From contig JAJYIO010000195.1 of NCBI GenBank assembly GCA_021790035.1, positions 1-5,827 of the forward strand: a stretch of 5,827 bases of DNA, read 5' to 3'. The position numbers and the translations under genes are program-made. Below the pieces are notes generated by a model. It was not told the DNA's origin. It made no database searches and worked only from the letters and a program-made list of their open reading frames with translations. The DNA is from a bacterium. Lineage in GTDB: Bacteria; Cyanobacteriota; Sericytochromatia; S15B-MN24; VGJW01. Positions 4,574-5,827 of this stretch are shown here, in pieces. Every line of letters begins with the position of its first letter. Position 1 is the first letter of the stretch.

Positions 4574-5827
4574 TGCCAAAGGCCCGAGTGGCCCAGCCAA
4601 GTCGATTCCGAGGCTTGGTGATGGGAGTGTGGCTGGGCGCAGCGCTGGCGACGCTGATCTTTCGTCTGGTCCAGCTTCAGCTCATCGGCTCCGGGGAGTT
4701 CCGGGAACGTGCCGACGGCAACCGCCTGCGCATCACGCTCGAACCCGCGCCCAGGGGGCTCATCCTGGATCGACACGGGGAGGTCCTGGCCGCCAACCGG
4801 CAGGCCTATTCGGTCGTTCTCTACCCGATCAAGCTCACGCGCTCCCAGACCCAGGCCGTCATCGATCGCCTGGGTCGCCTGCTCGATCTCTCCCCACTGC
4901 AGATCCTGGCCAAGTGGAAGGAAGCGCGCAATCTCCCGGTGCGCATTCTCCAGGATGTCGATCCCAGGACCATCGCGATCATCGCCGAGAATCAGCGCCT
5001 CTTGCCCGGGGTATCGATCGAACCCCTCACGGTGCGCTACTACCCCCGGGGACGCTTCGCGGCCCACCTCCTCGGCTACACCGGCGAGATCACGGACGCC
5101 GAGCTCCAGACCATGCAGGACGATGGCTACCGCCAGGGTGACATCATCGGCAAGAGCGGGCTGGAGAAGACCTTCGACTCCGTCCTGCGCGGCCAGCCCG
5201 GCCGCCTGCAGGTCGAGGTAGACGCCCGGGGCCGGCCGATCCAGACCCTGGCGGAGATCCCGCCCGTCCCGGGCAAGAACATCACGACCACGATCGACGC
5301 GGAACTCCAGGCCGTGGCCGAACAGGGCCTCGAGGGCAAGGTGGGGGCGATCGTCGCCCTGGACCCGCAAAATGGGCAGGTCCTCACGCTGGCGAGCAAA
5401 CCTGACTTCAACCCCAACGTCTTTGCCGGCAGGCTCACGCCGCAAGACTGGAAGGCGCTCAATTCGCCCTTGCACCCGCTCCTCGACCGCGCGATCTCGG
5501 CAACCTATCCCCCGGGGTCGACGTTCAAGGTCGTCACCACCGTGGCGGCCATGCAGAGCGGCATCGTCAAGGAGGACACGCCTTTCGACAGCACGGGAAC
5601 TTTCACCCTCGGCGGTCACATCTTCCACGACTGGAAGAAGGGCGGCTTTGGCCACGTCACGTTCCACGAAGCCCTCGTCAACTCGATCGACACGGTCTAC
5701 TACCAGCTGGGCGTCGAGCTCGGCGCGGACCGGATGGCCCACTACGCCCACCTGATGGGGCTGGGTCAGAAGACGGGCATCCTGCTGGACGGCGAATCCC
5801 CCGGTGTCATCCCCGACAACGCCTGGG
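4573..5827 (+). CDS. mrdA: Penicillin-binding protein 2 (elongasome transpeptidase), C-terminus beyond window
   Basis: The first 418 codons are present; the frame runs off the right edge. PBP2 is the monofunctional class B transpeptidase that cross-links side-wall peptidoglycan with RodA, under MreC control. A cytoplasmic stub precedes one membrane anchor (about 15-38). The pedestal or dimerisation domain starts at RGLILDRHGEVLA (61-73) and includes YYPRGRFAAHLLGYTGEI (156-173) and IGKSGLEKTFD (192-202). The transpeptidase domain starts near GAIVALDPQNGQVL (258-271). The catalytic SxxK is S316-TF-K319 within YPPGSTFK, and the second motif is S371-I-D373 (SID, the SxD form common in PBP2). KTG would lie beyond the edge. 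The ATG at 4573 overlaps the mreD stop, with AGG 6 nt upstream; a later ATG at 4621 would remove the cytoplasmic stub. Placement directly after mreD supports PBP2 over the division enzyme FtsI. Confidence 0.95.
   Translation, partial: MPKARVAQPSRFRGLVMGVWLGAALATLIFRLVQLQLIGSGEFRERADGNRLRITLEPAPRGLILDRHGEVLAANRQAYSVVLYPIKLTRSQTQAVIDRLGRLLDLSPLQILAKWKEARNLPVRILQDVDPRTIAIIAENQRLLPGVSIEPLTVRYYPRGRFAAHLLGYTGEITDAELQTMQDDGYRQGDIIGKSGLEKTFDSVLRGQPGRLQVEVDARGRPIQTLAEIPPVPGKNITTTIDAELQAVAEQGLEGKVGAIVALDPQNGQVLTLASKPDFNPNVFAGRLTPQDWKALNSPLHPLLDRAISATYPPGSTFKVVTTVAAMQSGIVKEDTPFDSTGTFTLGGHIFHDWKKGGFGHVTFHEALVNSIDTVYYQLGVELGADRMAHYAHLMGLGQKTGILLDGESPGVIPDNAW

Noticed and set aside
4042..5751. A 569-codon open frame on the minus strand
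   Set aside because: It lies antisense to mreD and mrdA, both of which show clear family motifs. Long antisense frames are expected in GC-rich genes, and its translation (Asp/Val/Gly/Arg-rich) has no recognisable domain.

Overview
The window is high-GC bacterial chromosome carrying an ordinary-looking cell-shape (elongasome) gene cluster. I see no phage, plasmid, tRNA, rRNA or CRISPR. The gene order maf-radC-mreB-mreC-mreD-mrdA is a known bacterial arrangement (Bacillus, for example, has maf-radC-mreBCD). By memory only, MreB reads much like cyanobacterial MreB proteins, and the G+C is high. A high-GC relative of Cyanobacteria, such as a non-photosynthetic sister lineage, is a possible source, but this is a weak inference and other phyla are not excluded.

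Layout. Positions 1-291 (minus strand) hold the first 97 codons of mtaB, a radical-SAM tRNA methylthiotransferase. Positions 292-564 are a divergent intergenic region with a 7-bp inverted repeat and a possible 17-residue small ORF behind a good Shine-Dalgarno. From 565 everything runs on the plus strand and is tightly packed. maf (nucleotide pyrophosphatase) overlaps radC (JAMM/HhH protein) by 4 nt. mreB follows radC by 4 nt and mreC follows mreB by 15 nt. After an unusual 280-nt gap comes mreD, whose stop overlaps the start of mrdA (PBP2). mrdA runs off the right edge before its KTG motif.

The most distinctive feature is the mreC-mreD junction. It carries a perfect tandem duplication of a 141-bp unit (47 codons), each copy containing a strong GC-rich hairpin. 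One reading frame stays open through both copies. It begins on the mreC stop (ATGA) and ends on the mreD start (GTGA), so it could couple translation across the gap. Its codon use differs from the neighbouring genes, so it may be a structured or mobile repeat that happens to stay in frame rather than a normal gene.

Functionally, MreB filaments, MreC, MreD and PBP2 form the side-wall peptidoglycan elongation machine. Maf and RadC are frequent passengers upstream. Apart from the junction repeat and a few small regulatory candidates, the window looks like conserved core genome.
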